Shown here piece after piece: positions 17,155-25,456 of a DNA stretch of 64,000 bases (position 1 is its first letter; every line of letters begins with the position of its first letter). Source of the stretch: Winkia neuii (GTDB lineage Bacteria > Actinomycetota > Actinomycetes > Actinomycetales > Actinomycetaceae); NCBI RefSeq assembly GCF_029011175.1, contig NZ_CP118946.1, forward strand, positions 2,104,680 through 2,168,679, given 5' to 3'. The position numbers and the translations under genes were made by a program. The notes beneath the pieces were generated by a model, which did no database searches, was not told the DNA's origin, and saw only the letters and a program-made list of their open reading frames with translations.

Positions 17155-19497
17155 CTAGCGGTTTCGCAGCACCTCCCGCAGCGCCCCTACCAGCGAGGAT
17201 GGCCCCGCGAGCGCCTCTAACGCCAAGTCGTCACCCATATTAGCGGCCCGTCCCAGATCGGACTTGAGCGGGTAGGAAATTTCGGCCTGGTCGATTAATT
17301 CGAACACGCGGCCCTGCCAGTCCAATTCAGTAAGAGGTAGCTCAAGGCGCCTATCTAGGCTTCCCAGGTCCACTTCACCCAGCTCTAGCAGCGATTCGGC
17401 ATCGCCCGCAGCATCGGCTCCAAGAAGTTGCAGCCGCACCCGCTTGGGGAGGCGGTCGCCCTCGCCTTGTAAGTGAAGACAGAAGTTATTACCTTCCCAC
17501 TTCCAGGTGGCCCGCAACTTCGCTTGGGCCGGCTCCGGCGAGGGCGAATCCTGACTTCCCGGCGCATCTTCCACGTAGGTGGAGCAGTAGGTTCCCTGGC
17601 CGGTGCGCGGCACCGCAAATGCCAGGGTGAGTTCGGTGGGCGCCTGAGACTGATCGACGGGGACGCCGCCCTCAAACAGGTGCTCGGAAAGGGGAATTAT
17701 TGCGCCGGCATGCACCAGGGCGGGCACGTGCTCCAGCGTGCGCCAGAAATTGCGTCGCCCTCCCCCGCTGTAGTGGGTGCCCAGGAAGAAGTCGACCCAT
17801 TCGCCCTCGGGAAGGTAGGTGTTGGCCTTGGCAAGGTGGGTGTGCCTGTCTGCGGGCTCGGTGATGGGGGCGATCAGCATGTCGGCTCCGAAGAGGAACG
17901 CACCCGAGCTGTGGTAGGCGTCCATTATTTCGGGCTCTTCGTAGTAGAGGGGGCGCGCCAGCGGCACTCCATGCAGGTGGGCCTGCCAGGCGGCCGTGTA
18001 CAGGTAGGGGATCAACCGGTGGCGCAGGCGCAGGTAGTCCCCTTGGATGCGTTCGCCGACCTGGCCGTAGCGCCACGGCTCCTTTGAATTGAACGGGTCG
18101 TTGGTGGAATGCAGCCGCAATATGGGGCTGAAAACCCCTAGCTGTACCCACCGAGTCTCTAGTTCGTTGTCTTTGACCCCGAACATGTGCCCACCAATGT
18201 CGTGCGACCAGAAAAAGTAGCCAATGTTGGCGGCCGTGGCGGTGAAATATGGTTGGAATGCCAGCGAATCCCAACTGACCACCGTATCCCCCGAAAATCC
18301 CACCGGGTAGCGGTGCGACCCGGGGCCCGCATAGCGCGAAAACGCCAGGGGGCGGCGTAGCTTCCCGTCGGCGCGCAACCTAGCGTTGTCGGTGAAGGTC
18401 AGGTGGTTGAGCATCCATAGCGGGTCCAGCCCAGCGATCGAGGTATGTTTGCCCTGCTGCCAGTCCATCCACCAAAAGTCGACGCCCTGTTCTTCCAGGG
18501 GGTGTAGCAACAGGTCTAAGTAGGCCTGCAGGTAGTCTTTAGAGGCGCCGTCAAAGGGGATGGGCGCTCCATCTTCAACGCCGAGGGCGGCCGCGAAAGC
18601 CGGGTAGGCGTCCTCGTGTGCGCGCACGCCGTCGGCTGGGTGTTCGTTGAGGCTGACGCGCAGGTTGCGGCCGTGCAATGCCCGCATGAACGCGGCCGGG
18701 TCCGGGAAAAGTTCCTTGTTGAAGGTGTAGCCGGTCCAGCCGTTACCGTATTTGGGGTCCAGGTCGGTCAGGTGCCAATCCATGTCCAGCACGGCCACGG
18801 AAAACGGTAGTTTTTCGGCGGCAAACCGATCCATCAAGGCCAGATATTCCGTGTCCGTGTAACGGTGGTAGCGCGACCACCAATTCCCTAGCGCCCACCT
18901 GGGGATCAGCGGGGTTTTACCCGACAGGGCGAAAAAGGCATCGAGGGCTTCTTGGTAGGCGTGCCCGTAGCCGAAATAGTACAGGTCGCAGGCGCCTTTT
19001 TCGCGGGCGGTAGGCCAGTCCTGCACGAGCGGGGTAGCACTGTCATCAATAACCGCGTACCCGCGTGGGGATATGAGGCCGGGTTCTATGGTTACGGCGC
19101 CGTCGGCCTCGTCCAGGGTGCGGGCGGTACCGCCCAGGTTGGCCAGAAAGTCACCTTGGGTGGTCGGTTGGGCATCCCCGTAGTGCCAGACCGTGTTCCA
19201 CCCCGTCCCCGTGTGCCCAAGTAGGGAAATGGATAGGGACGAGGGCGAGAAGGGGCCGCCACTGTAGCGCAGGTGGAAAGCCTCGGTGAGGATTTCAAGG
19301 CCCTTCCCGGAGCGAACCACACGGAAATCGGGGACCGGGAAATCCCGGTTGATCGCCATGAAAGAGGCCTGGTCAGCGAAAGTACCCGTGGGGGAATACT
19401 CCATGCGTATCAGGCGCGAGGTGAGCACCGTGAACCGGTAGGTGTCCCCTTCTACTACGGCGTCGGGGCGGGCGGGAGCTGGCGGGAATAGATTCAT
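17155..19497 (-). CDS. GH31 glycosidase (alpha-glucosidase/alpha-xylosidase type)
   Basis: Cytoplasmic glycoside hydrolase family 31 enzyme, 780 residues, no signal peptide. An N-terminal beta-domain (1-190) precedes the catalytic barrel. Visible are AVLDMDWH, the nucleophile in FWWMDWQQG (Asp345), the acid/base in GFSGDT (Asp404), FFWSHDIGGH and LQLGVFSPILRLHS-like segments. It cleaves terminal alpha-glucosyl or alpha-xylosyl residues; which one is not decidable here. Start ATG 19497 has no Shine-Dalgarno site, and a palindrome (19502-19517) lies directly upstream. No transporter is adjacent, so it may serve the alpha-glucoside operon at 4.8 kb. Confidence 0.93.
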   Translation of the reverse strand: MNLFPPAPARPDAVVEGDTYRFTVLTSRLIRMEYSPTGTFADQASFMAINRDFPVPDFRVVRSGKGLEILTEAFHLRYSGGPFSPSSLSISLLGHTGTGWNTVWHYGDAQPTTQGDFLANLGGTARTLDEADGAVTIEPGLISPRGYAVIDDSATPLVQDWPTAREKGACDLYYFGYGHAYQEALDAFFALSGKTPLIPRWALGNWWSRYHRYTDTEYLALMDRFAAEKLPFSVAVLDMDWHLTDLDPKYGNGWTGYTFNKELFPDPAAFMRALHGRNLRVSLNEHPADGVRAHEDAYPAFAAALGVEDGAPIPFDGASKDYLQAYLDLLLHPLEEQGVDFWWMDWQQGKHTSIAGLDPLWMLNHLTFTDNARLRADGKLRRPLAFSRYAGPGSHRYPVGFSGDTVVSWDSLAFQPYFTATAANIGYFFWSHDIGGHMFGVKDNELETRWVQLGVFSPILRLHSTNDPFNSKEPWRYGQVGERIQGDYLRLRHRLIPYLYTAAWQAHLHGVPLARPLYYEEPEIMDAYHSSGAFLFGADMLIAPITEPADRHTHLAKANTYLPEGEWVDFFLGTHYSGGGRRNFWRTLEHVPALVHAGAIIPLSEHLFEGGVPVDQSQAPTELTLAFAVPRTGQGTYCSTYVEDAPGSQDSPSPEPAQAKLRATWKWEGNNFCLHLQGEGDRLPKRVRLQLLGADAAGDAESLLELGEVDLGSLDRRLELPLTELDWQGRVFELIDQAEISYPLKSDLGRAANMGDDLALEALAGPSSLVGALREVLRNR

Positions 19498-19501
19498 GCG
19501 T

Positions 19502-19517
19502 CAATGCTTTCGCATTG
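19502..19517 (-). promoter_or_regulatory. Inverted repeat at the start of the GH31 gene
   Basis: CAATGC-4 bases-GCATTG lies 4 bases upstream of the GH31 start codon. It could be an operator over a leaderless or very short 5' end, or only a small hairpin. Its sequence differs from the palindrome at 4780. Confidence 0.35.
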
Positions 19518-19555
19518 GGAGCCGAAACGCCAGCGGCCCACCCTGAAATTAGTTG

Positions 19556-19825
19556 CTACTTGTACGCTGGGCTAGCTACAGCGGCAGACCGTCCGCGGAA
19601 GGCCAACGCGGCAAAGGCGCAAATTGTACAGAGCGCGAAGGATCCGAAGCTCCACAGCAGGAAGAACATTCCGCGTTGCAAGTGGTGCACCGCTTCGGCA
19701 CCGGCCGCGCCTGTCGCCCCCACGAGGTAAACGTTATTGGCGGCACCGAAAAATGTCCCAATTGCGATCAACAAGAATATGACTGACAGAATGATTCCTA
19801 CTTTGTTCACTGTCGACTGCCCCAT
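19556..19825 (-). CDS. Small two-helix membrane protein, unknown
   Basis: An 89-residue protein with two long hydrophobic segments (about residues 9-32 and 50-75) separated by a short Gly/Ala loop with a His pair. The ATG at 19825 has GAGG 5 bases upstream. An upstream extension of the frame to 20014 reads through non-coding-looking sequence and the hairpin repeat, so it is rejected. Family not recognised. Confidence 0.6.
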   Translation of the reverse strand: MGQSTVNKVGIILSVIFLLIAIGTFFGAANNVYLVGATGAAGAEAVHHLQRGMFFLLWSFGSFALCTICAFAALAFRGRSAAVASPAYK

Positions 19826-19943
19826 AGCGTCCTCGATTCCTCCTTCGGAATAATTCACTGGCGAATGTACAACAATTGCGGGGGGGTGCAGCCCGAAACA
19901 GCAAATCCGGGGGCCGCCCTCGACACGCATCGCCAAACCCAAC

Positions 19944-19997
19944 CCGCGAGGCTTGGTGTTCCGCCGCGAACCAAGGTGTTGTCGACCAAGGATCGCG
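19944..19997. repeat. Hairpin repeat element, copy 1
   Basis: About 54 bases, in the same orientation as and roughly 85% identical to the copy at 20605-20659. Outer arms (CGCGAGGCTTGGT / ACCAAGGATCGCG) pair with two mismatches. It lies in the 316-base stretch between the 89-aa gene and the 88-aa gene, where I see nothing else. Confidence 0.7.
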
Positions 19998-20141
19998 AGC
20001 CAATTTTCGCTCAAGACAACATCACCAAGCCCATTCGCGCTTCCACCTCAGAGCTATGTTTCAAAACGCTTTTCGTGCCAAAAGGCGGCATAATCGTTTA
20101 CGGGACCGGAAAGTGTGGGGGCAAAAGCTAAGGAGGCTGCA

Positions 20142-20408
20142 ATGGGTGAGTCAGAGTACATAAATCCGATGATCTACGACGTGATGAAAGAGATCGCGAA
20201 CTTTATTGATGGGGCTTATATCCACTGGAGCGCAAATGCTGCCACTAAGCGCGAGGCTGATTATTGGGATAAGAAATCGATAGATTTTATGGATGAGGTC
20301 ATGCTGGTTGATCCTTCTGATAAGCGGGCTGTGCAAGCCAAGGTTGATGAGCTAGCAAAGATCTGGAAGTCTCTCCCAAGACAGGCCCCAAAGATAGACT
20401 CCCTATGA
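20142..20408 (+). CDS. Hypothetical protein (88 aa) between hairpin repeats
   Basis: An 88-residue, soluble, mostly helical and acidic protein with several Trp/Tyr residues. The start at ATG 20142 follows a strong AAGGAGG site 5 bases upstream; the frame extends back to 20115 without a ribosome-binding site. Codon choice is more AT-rich (GAT, AAG, TTT) than in its neighbours. It is bracketed by two copies of a hairpin repeat and overlaps (ATGA) a short ORF that decays into an antitoxin-like tail. I recognise no family. Confidence 0.65.
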   Translation: MGESEYINPMIYDVMKEIANFIDGAYIHWSANAATKREADYWDKKSIDFMDEVMLVDPSDKRAVQAKVDELAKIWKSLPRQAPKIDSL

Positions 20409-20523
20409 GCGCTGAACTTTCACTGTATGCACTGAACCTGAACACATACGCGCAGGGCGGGTACGCACCTATTCGCTCGAAGAAGTAGCTGCCGAGTTCG
20501 GCATCGAAGATTTATCCTCCTGA
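20405..20523 (+). pseudogene. Small remnant, possibly of an antitoxin-type gene
   Basis: An ATG at 20405 overlaps the preceding stop (ATGA) but its frame closes after 27 codons. A different frame from about 20461 to 20523 reads VRTYSLEEVAAEFGIEDLSS then stop. That segment resembles the C-terminal tail of short regulatory or antitoxin proteins. Together they look like a small gene broken by a frameshift. This is a weak call based on sequence character only. Confidence 0.3.
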
Positions 20524-20604
20524 CACGACGCGCAAATAGCTGCGCAAAAACTCCCGGCAACCACCGGGGCGTGTTGCCGTTACGCCGCGAAACCAGGGGA
20601 ACCC
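20524..20604. other. Intergenic sequence with small hairpins
   Basis: Contains short inverted repeats (GCGCA..TGCGC and GGCAAC..GTTGCC), which could terminate transcription from the 88-aa gene, and a partial copy (GCCGCGAAACCAGG, 20584-20597) of part of the hairpin repeat. No ORF of substance. Confidence 0.4.
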
Positions 20605-20659
20605 CCGCGAACCTTGGTGTTCTGCCGCGAAACCAGGTGTTGTCGACCAAGGTTCGCGG
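20605..20659. repeat. Hairpin repeat element, copy 2
   Basis: About 55 bases. Perfect 14-bp outer arms, CCGCGAACCTTGGT (20605-20618) and its complement ending at 20659, enclose a loop with GCCGCGAAACCAGG. It is a direct repeat of 19944-19997. The following 20660-20902 holds no convincing gene or motif apart from two GAGGGCG heptamers. Confidence 0.75.
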
Positions 20660-20902
20660 ATTCGACCAAGACTCACGAAACTAGACCGCCGCCTCGCCCT
20701 CCCCGAAAGACGACTCTCGGGCACGCGCTGCCTGCGAAAGATACAATTGACCTTATGGTCGGCCCGCAGTTGCGTACGCGCTCCGCCTAGAGGGCGCAGG
20801 CAGGCACCCGCGTGGATGCTCGCCCTCATGCTAGGCGGTGACTTATGACTCAATATGTGGCCCTCCGGAACAAAATAGCCTCTAGTTTGATTGCATCTTT
20901 AT

Positions 20903-21658
20903 ATGGACAGCTCTACATCTGCTCAGCCGCTCGTGCGGATCCGCGACGTGCACAAACGCTTCGGCAGTTTCGAAGCTCTGCGCGGAGTCAACCTGGATAT
21001 TTACCCGGGCGAGGTCGTAGCGCTAATTGGCGCCTCCGGCTCCGGCAAATCCACGCTGTGTAGGTGTATCAATCGGCTGGAAACCATCAGCAGCGGCTCA
21101 ATTGAAATCGACGGTCGCCCGCTCCCCCAAGAAGGTAAGGAATTGGCGGCACTGCGCGCCGAAATTGGCATGGTCTTCCAATCCTTCAACCTGTTCGAAC
21201 ACAAAACGGCGCTGGACAACATCACCCTTGCTCCCATCAAAGTGCGCCACGAAAAACCTGCCGACGCCCGCGAAAACGCGCGAAAGCTATTGCAGCGCGT
21301 CGGGCTCGGCGACAAAGCAGATTCATTCCCTGCGCAACTATCAGGAGGGCAGCAGCAGCGAGTTGCAATAGCGCGCTGCTTAGCTATGTCACCCAAAATG
21401 ATGCTGTTCGACGAACCGACCTCCGCCCTCGACCCGGAAATGATCAACGAGGTCCTGGACGTCATCGACGAACTAGCAAAAGGCGGCATGACCATGCTGA
21501 TCGTCACCCACGAAATGGGATTTGCCCGCCAAGTAGCCGACCGGGTCGCCTTCATTGACGACGGCAACATTGTCGAGGACGCACCCCCGGAAGAATTCTT
21601 CACAAACCCGAAGACAGAGCGCGCGAGGGCGTTCCTGTCAAAAATTCTGAACCACTAA
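20903..21658 (+). CDS. Polar amino-acid ABC transporter ATP-binding protein
   Basis: GlnQ/GluA-like ATPase of a PAAT-family importer, 251 residues from ATG 20903 (a TTG at 20891 is in frame but unsupported). It has Walker A ([10 protein letters not shown]), Q-loop (VFQSFNLF), signature ([15 protein letters not shown]), Walker B ([15 protein letters not shown]) and the H-switch (VTHEMGF). It is followed by the binding protein and two permeases, giving a complete importer. Glutamate/glutamine is the most likely substrate class by family resemblance. Confidence 0.94.
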   Translation: MDSSTSAQPLVRIRDVHKRFGSFEALRGVNLDIYPGEVVALIGASGSGKSTLCRCINRLETISSGSIEIDGRPLPQEGKELAALRAEIGMVFQSFNLFEHKTALDNITLAPIKVRHEKPADARENARKLLQRVGLGDKADSFPAQLSGGQQQRVAIARCLAMSPKMMLFDEPTSALDPEMINEVLDVIDELAKGGMTMLIVTHEMGFARQVADRVAFIDDGNIVEDAPPEEFFTNPKTERARAFLSKILNH

Positions 21659-21682
21659 TCCCCGCAGGGATAGGAGTCACCC

Positions 21683-22690
21683 ATGAAACTTCGTAAACTA
21701 GGCGCCATTGCGGCCGCCGCAGCACTCAGCGTTTCCGCTCTGGCAGCATGCTCTGGACCGGACAAGGGAGGGGCAAACAATTCCGGCTCCGGATCCGACA
21801 AGTCAGCCTCTAAGCAGGCCTCCGGCGAGCGCATCAGCGTAGCCGACTTCGACAAACTGGTCGCCTCCGGCCCGGTAGCCGACGACGCCGAAATCCAGAA
21901 GAGCCCCTGGGCCAAGGCCATCAAAGAAAAGGGCAAGCTAGCGTACGGCGGCGTGGGCACTTCGCCAATCTTCGCCCTCACCGACGTGACGTCGAATCGC
22001 GTGACCGGCTTCGACGCTGGCATTGCTGACCTGCTAGCCCACTACATCTTGGGCGGCAGTGAAGCCGACGTGGCAAAGCATTCCTCAATGACCGTGATGA
22101 CACCCGACACCCGCGAACCGCGCCTAATTGACGGGTCTGTGGACACCGTAATCGCAACCTACTCGGTAACCCCCGAGCGCCTCGAAAAGGTAAACTTCGC
22201 CGGCCCCTACTACTCCTCCGGCATCTCTGTCCTGGTGAAGGACGACAACAATGACGTGAAGTCCATTGACGACCTGAAGGGTAAGAAGATTGCCGTCCAG
22301 TCCGGCTCCACGGCGTTGAAGGTCGTCGAAGCGAAGATCCCGGACGCAAAGCAGACCCTGTTCGAAAACAGTGAAGCCTGCGTGACTGCCGTGAAGCAGG
22401 GCCAGGTAGACGCGTACGTGCAAGACGAGGCCATGCTGCTGTCCACCGTGGCAAAATCCGACGGCAACATTAAGGTAGTCGGCAAGCCGATCACCCAGGA
22501 TCCTTACGGCATCGGCCTACCCAAGGAGCACAAGGACGCGGTCGAATTCGTAAACGGCTTCCTGAAGAAGATCGAAGAGGACGGCACTTGGAAGAAGCTG
22601 TGGGACAAGACCGTCGGCCCGTTCTCGACCACCGACGCCCCCAAGCCGCCCACCATTGGCGACTTCGGCGAGGCAGCACAGAAGAAGTAA
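21683..22690 (+). CDS. Polar amino-acid ABC transporter substrate-binding lipoprotein
   Basis: A 335-residue lipoprotein with signal peptide ending LAAC (Cys23), then a Gly/Ser-rich linker and a family 3 solute-binding domain. Typical elements are FDAGIADLLAHYI, VDTVIATYSVTPERLEKVNFAGPYY, LKGKKIAVQSGSTA and the hinge near YVQDEAML. The pattern is closest to glutamate-binding GluB-like proteins. AGGAG precedes the ATG; it lies 24 bases downstream of the ATPase. Confidence 0.92.
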   Translation: MKLRKLGAIAAAAALSVSALAACSGPDKGGANNSGSGSDKSASKQASGERISVADFDKLVASGPVADDAEIQKSPWAKAIKEKGKLAYGGVGTSPIFALTDVTSNRVTGFDAGIADLLAHYILGGSEADVAKHSSMTVMTPDTREPRLIDGSVDTVIATYSVTPERLEKVNFAGPYYSSGISVLVKDDNNDVKSIDDLKGKKIAVQSGSTALKVVEAKIPDAKQTLFENSEACVTAVKQGQVDAYVQDEAMLLSTVAKSDGNIKVVGKPITQDPYGIGLPKEHKDAVEFVNGFLKKIEEDGTWKKLWDKTVGPFSTTDAPKPPTIGDFGEAAQKK

Positions 22691-22693
22691 CTG

Positions 22694-23404
22694 TTGCAGC
22701 TGATCGTTGACAATTTCGGCCTGCTACTAGCCGGGCTCGGCCGCACCCTGGTGTTGGCCGTGCTCGGCTACGCTGGCGCGCTAGTTGTGGGTACCGTGAT
22801 CGCCATTTTTAGGGTGTGTCCGGTGCCCGTCCTGCGCGCTTTCGGCACAATCTACGTGGAATTCTTCCGGAATATTCCACTGCTGACGCTGCTTATCCTG
22901 ACCGCTTTCGGCCTGCCCGACACCGGCCTGCAGATAGGCTTTTTCGGATCTGCCGTCACCGCAATTATCATGTCCTCGGCCGCGTTCGTGTGCGAAACAA
23001 TCCGTTCCGGTATCAACACAGTTTCCGTGGGCCAATCCGAGGCCGCCAGGTCACTAGGCATGAACATGTTCCAGCAGCTGGCACACGTCGTGCTGCCGCA
23101 AGCATTCGCGGCGATGATCCAACCCCTAGTGAACGTGTTCATCGGGGCCCTAATTGGCACCTCCTTGGCGGCAGCCGTGGGCGTGCCCGAGCTAACCAAC
23201 ATCACCCAACAGTTGAACATCAAATACGCCGAAGCCGTGCTGCTATTCCTGATCTCTGGTATCTGCTACCTGGTAATAGCTTTAGGGGCCGGCGCCATTG
23301 GTGGATACCTGCAGCGCCGCGTCGATGCCCGTCACATGGTAAAGCGTACTGACGAGGGCGCCGCCGCAGTTGACCGCTTCGAGGTAGAGCAGGCGGGACT
23401 ATGA
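22694..23404 (+). CDS. Polar amino-acid ABC transporter permease
   Basis: HisM/GluC-like permease, 236 residues, about five helices. The PAAT signature is clear: VEFFRNIPLLTLLIL and the EAA-like loop SEAARSLGMNMFQQLAHVVLPQAF. Start appears to be TTG 22694, four bases after the binding-protein stop, with only a weak ribosome-binding site. It overlaps the second permease by 4 bases. Confidence 0.92.
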   Translation: MQLIVDNFGLLLAGLGRTLVLAVLGYAGALVVGTVIAIFRVCPVPVLRAFGTIYVEFFRNIPLLTLLILTAFGLPDTGLQIGFFGSAVTAIIMSSAAFVCETIRSGINTVSVGQSEAARSLGMNMFQQLAHVVLPQAFAAMIQPLVNVFIGALIGTSLAAAVGVPELTNITQQLNIKYAEAVLLFLISGICYLVIALGAGAIGGYLQRRVDARHMVKRTDEGAAAVDRFEVEQAGL

Positions 23405-24210
23405 GCAGCAAAACCCAAACCCCCACCCGCGTCCTCTTTGACGTCCCAGGCCCGAAGGGGCGCCGCCGCATATGGATCATCTCGGTCTTGGCGGTCCTCG
23501 TGTTCGTAGCCGCCGCAGCCGGCGGCATCTACCAGCTGTGGTGGAACTACCAGCTACTTCCTGAAAAATGGCTACCATTTACCCAACCGGCCACCCTAAA
23601 ATTCTTCGGCCGGGGCGTGGTGGGCACGCTACTGGCAACAGGCGTGGCCGCCCTCTTCACCTTCCCACTGGCGTTGGCGCTGGCGTTGGGACGCGAAGCA
23701 AAAAACCGAATCGTTTCCAAAGTGAGCGGAGCCTGGGTGGAAGTATTCCGCTCCCTGCCACTACTGCTGGTCATCTACGCCTTCATGCTGGCCCTGCCGC
23801 GCTACGGCATACGCTTTTCCACCTTCTGGCTGCTGGTCATCCCCATGATCATTTCCTGCTCGGCCACCACCGCCGAGGTATTCCGTGCCGGCCTGCGAGC
23901 TGTCCCCCGGGGCCAAAGCGAGGCCGCACTATCTTTAGGGATGCTGCCAAAACAGGTGAGCGCCCTCGTCATAATCCCACAGGCGATACGACTAGTTGCC
24001 CCAAACTTGCTCACCCAGCTGGTGTCGCTGCTGAAAGACTCCACACTCGGGTACGTCGTTTCATATTTTGACCTGATGCATCAAGGACAATTGTTCTCAG
24101 CGCAGGCAAACAGCTACATACAAACCTACTTCTTAATTGCTTTAATCTACATCGCCATTAACATTGTTTTAACTCGCGTCGCAGATAGGTGGCGGGAGCG
24201 CCGAAACTAA
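23401..24210 (+). CDS. Polar amino-acid ABC transporter permease
   Basis: GluD-like partner permease, 269 residues, with an N-terminal cytoplasmic extension of about 20 residues (FDVPGPKGRRR) typical of actinobacterial GluD. WVEVFRSLPLLLVIYAF and GQSEAALSLGMLPKQVSALVIIPQA mark the PAAT permease fold. ATGA overlap with the preceding permease. It ends 23 bases before the glutamine amidotransferase start. Confidence 0.92.
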   Translation: MSSKTQTPTRVLFDVPGPKGRRRIWIISVLAVLVFVAAAAGGIYQLWWNYQLLPEKWLPFTQPATLKFFGRGVVGTLLATGVAALFTFPLALALALGREAKNRIVSKVSGAWVEVFRSLPLLLVIYAFMLALPRYGIRFSTFWLLVIPMIISCSATTAEVFRAGLRAVPRGQSEAALSLGMLPKQVSALVIIPQAIRLVAPNLLTQLVSLLKDSTLGYVVSYFDLMHQGQLFSAQANSYIQTYFLIALIYIAINIVLTRVADRWRERRN

Positions 24211-24233
24211 CTACTGTCGTGGAAGGACGAAAC

Positions 24234-25067
24234 ATGTGCCGCATGCTGGTATATGTTGGCCCGCGGGCAAAATCCCCGGCTGACATACTGGGCAATGGTT
24301 TGGCTGAACTCGTAGATCTTTCCCACGAACACTGCCACGGGTGGGGCGAAGCCACCATGGACAGTGCGCCTGGGAAATTCGCGGTTCGTCGCTGCCTGGA
24401 GCCGGCATTCATGTGTAACGAATTCGCCCGCATCAGCCGAATGCCCGGCAAAAACGTCATGCTACACCTGCGGCAAGCTTCCACCGGAATGGGCCAAGGT
24501 TTCGAATCCAGCCATCCCTTTATTGCCGATGGCATGGCATTTTGCCACAACGGGGTATTTAAGCACCCCGACCGTCTACGCAAGTGGCTGGCCTCGGTTG
24601 GAGGTCCACTTCCCAAAGGGATTTGCGACTCCGAAGCCTACTTCTGCGCCATCCGCTACTTCGCCCAGAAGATGGATCTACCCCAGGCAATCGCGGCGGC
24701 TGCTAACAAGGCCATCGAAGTCTCCGACGATCGCTGGCTGGCACTAAACACCATGGTCCTGACCGACCAGGGCGTGTACGTGTACAACCTTTACAAGGAA
24801 GGCACCGCGATCCTGCGGGACTTGCCTGACCGCTACCGCATCCAAGTGCGCGGTGGCGCGACCGGGCACGGATTTGTTGCTGGATCCCAAGGATTCTCGC
24901 TAGGCCGCCCCGGTCAACAGCAGTGGATGCGCAACGGGCAGATGCTATTTGCTAGGGCCGGCAACGGCGACGCCATAGACGTCACCCCCGCAATAGGGGA
25001 AGCCTCGACAGCGCCCCCCGCCCACACTGTGGCTAATCAGCAGGTGCGCGTAGGTGTCGGGGCGTAG
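24234..25067 (+). CDS. Stand-alone class II glutamine amidotransferase
   Basis: Ntn-hydrolase fold glutaminase domain, 277 residues. The start at 24234 exposes Cys2 (MCRMLVYVGP) as catalytic nucleophile after Met removal; AAGGA lies upstream. Conserved features are HGWGEA, LHLRQAST (substrate-binding Arg), HPFIADGMAFCHNGV and SDSEAY-like DSEAYF. No synthase domain is attached. Such proteins hydrolyse glutamine or gamma-glutamyl amides, as in the EgtC/YafJ-type group. Directly downstream of an amino-acid importer, it could act on the imported compound. True substrate unknown. Confidence 0.85.
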   Translation: MCRMLVYVGPRAKSPADILGNGLAELVDLSHEHCHGWGEATMDSAPGKFAVRRCLEPAFMCNEFARISRMPGKNVMLHLRQASTGMGQGFESSHPFIADGMAFCHNGVFKHPDRLRKWLASVGGPLPKGICDSEAYFCAIRYFAQKMDLPQAIAAAANKAIEVSDDRWLALNTMVLTDQGVYVYNLYKEGTAILRDLPDRYRIQVRGGATGHGFVAGSQGFSLGRPGQQQWMRNGQMLFARAGNGDAIDVTPAIGEASTAPPAHTVANQQVRVGVGA

Positions 25068-25183
25068 GCTCCGAGACGTAGAGCCGGCAGCTAAGTCAGA
25101 CTGATAACGAATAAGGGGCTTCGCCCTCGCCATTATGGCCTTGGCCAACACGCGCTTGCGAGGGCGGCCCCCCTTTCGCGCCG

Positions 25184-25257
25184 AAAGCACATTCTCCGGT
25201 CAAAAGCACACCCAATGGCACGCATTTCAATGTGCTTTGAACCATCTGATGTGCTTT
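25184..25257. repeat. Symmetric four-box element (AAAGCACA/TGTGCTTT)
   Basis: AAAGCACA at 25184-25191 and 25203-25210, and its reverse complement TGTGCTTT at 25231-25238 and 25250-25257. Each pair is separated by 11 bases and the two halves by 20, giving an almost exact dyad of 74 bases. It lies in the 389-base non-coding stretch before the ABC exporter. That stretch otherwise shows only GAGGGCG heptamers and a weak terminator-like hairpin just after 25067. Could be a multi-site operator or a small mobile or structural repeat. Confidence 0.6.
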
Positions 25258-25456
25258 GGACAGGACGACACGCCCTCGGCCAGACCATGCGCCCTCGCGC
25301 CAGTACAGCCACATTTTCAGGGTGGCACAGGCATAACATCAGGGGCAAAATAGGGGAACAACCGGGGCAAACCCCAATATCTTTTACCTGCTCACGCTGA
25401 AACAATTTTTCCTGAGGGCAAAGACACCTCACCCACACGGAAAGATTGGATCCCCA

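Noticed and set aside
19826-20014. N-terminal extension of the 89-aa membrane protein
   Set aside because: Runs through the hairpin repeat and has no ribosome-binding site; GAGG precedes ATG 19825.
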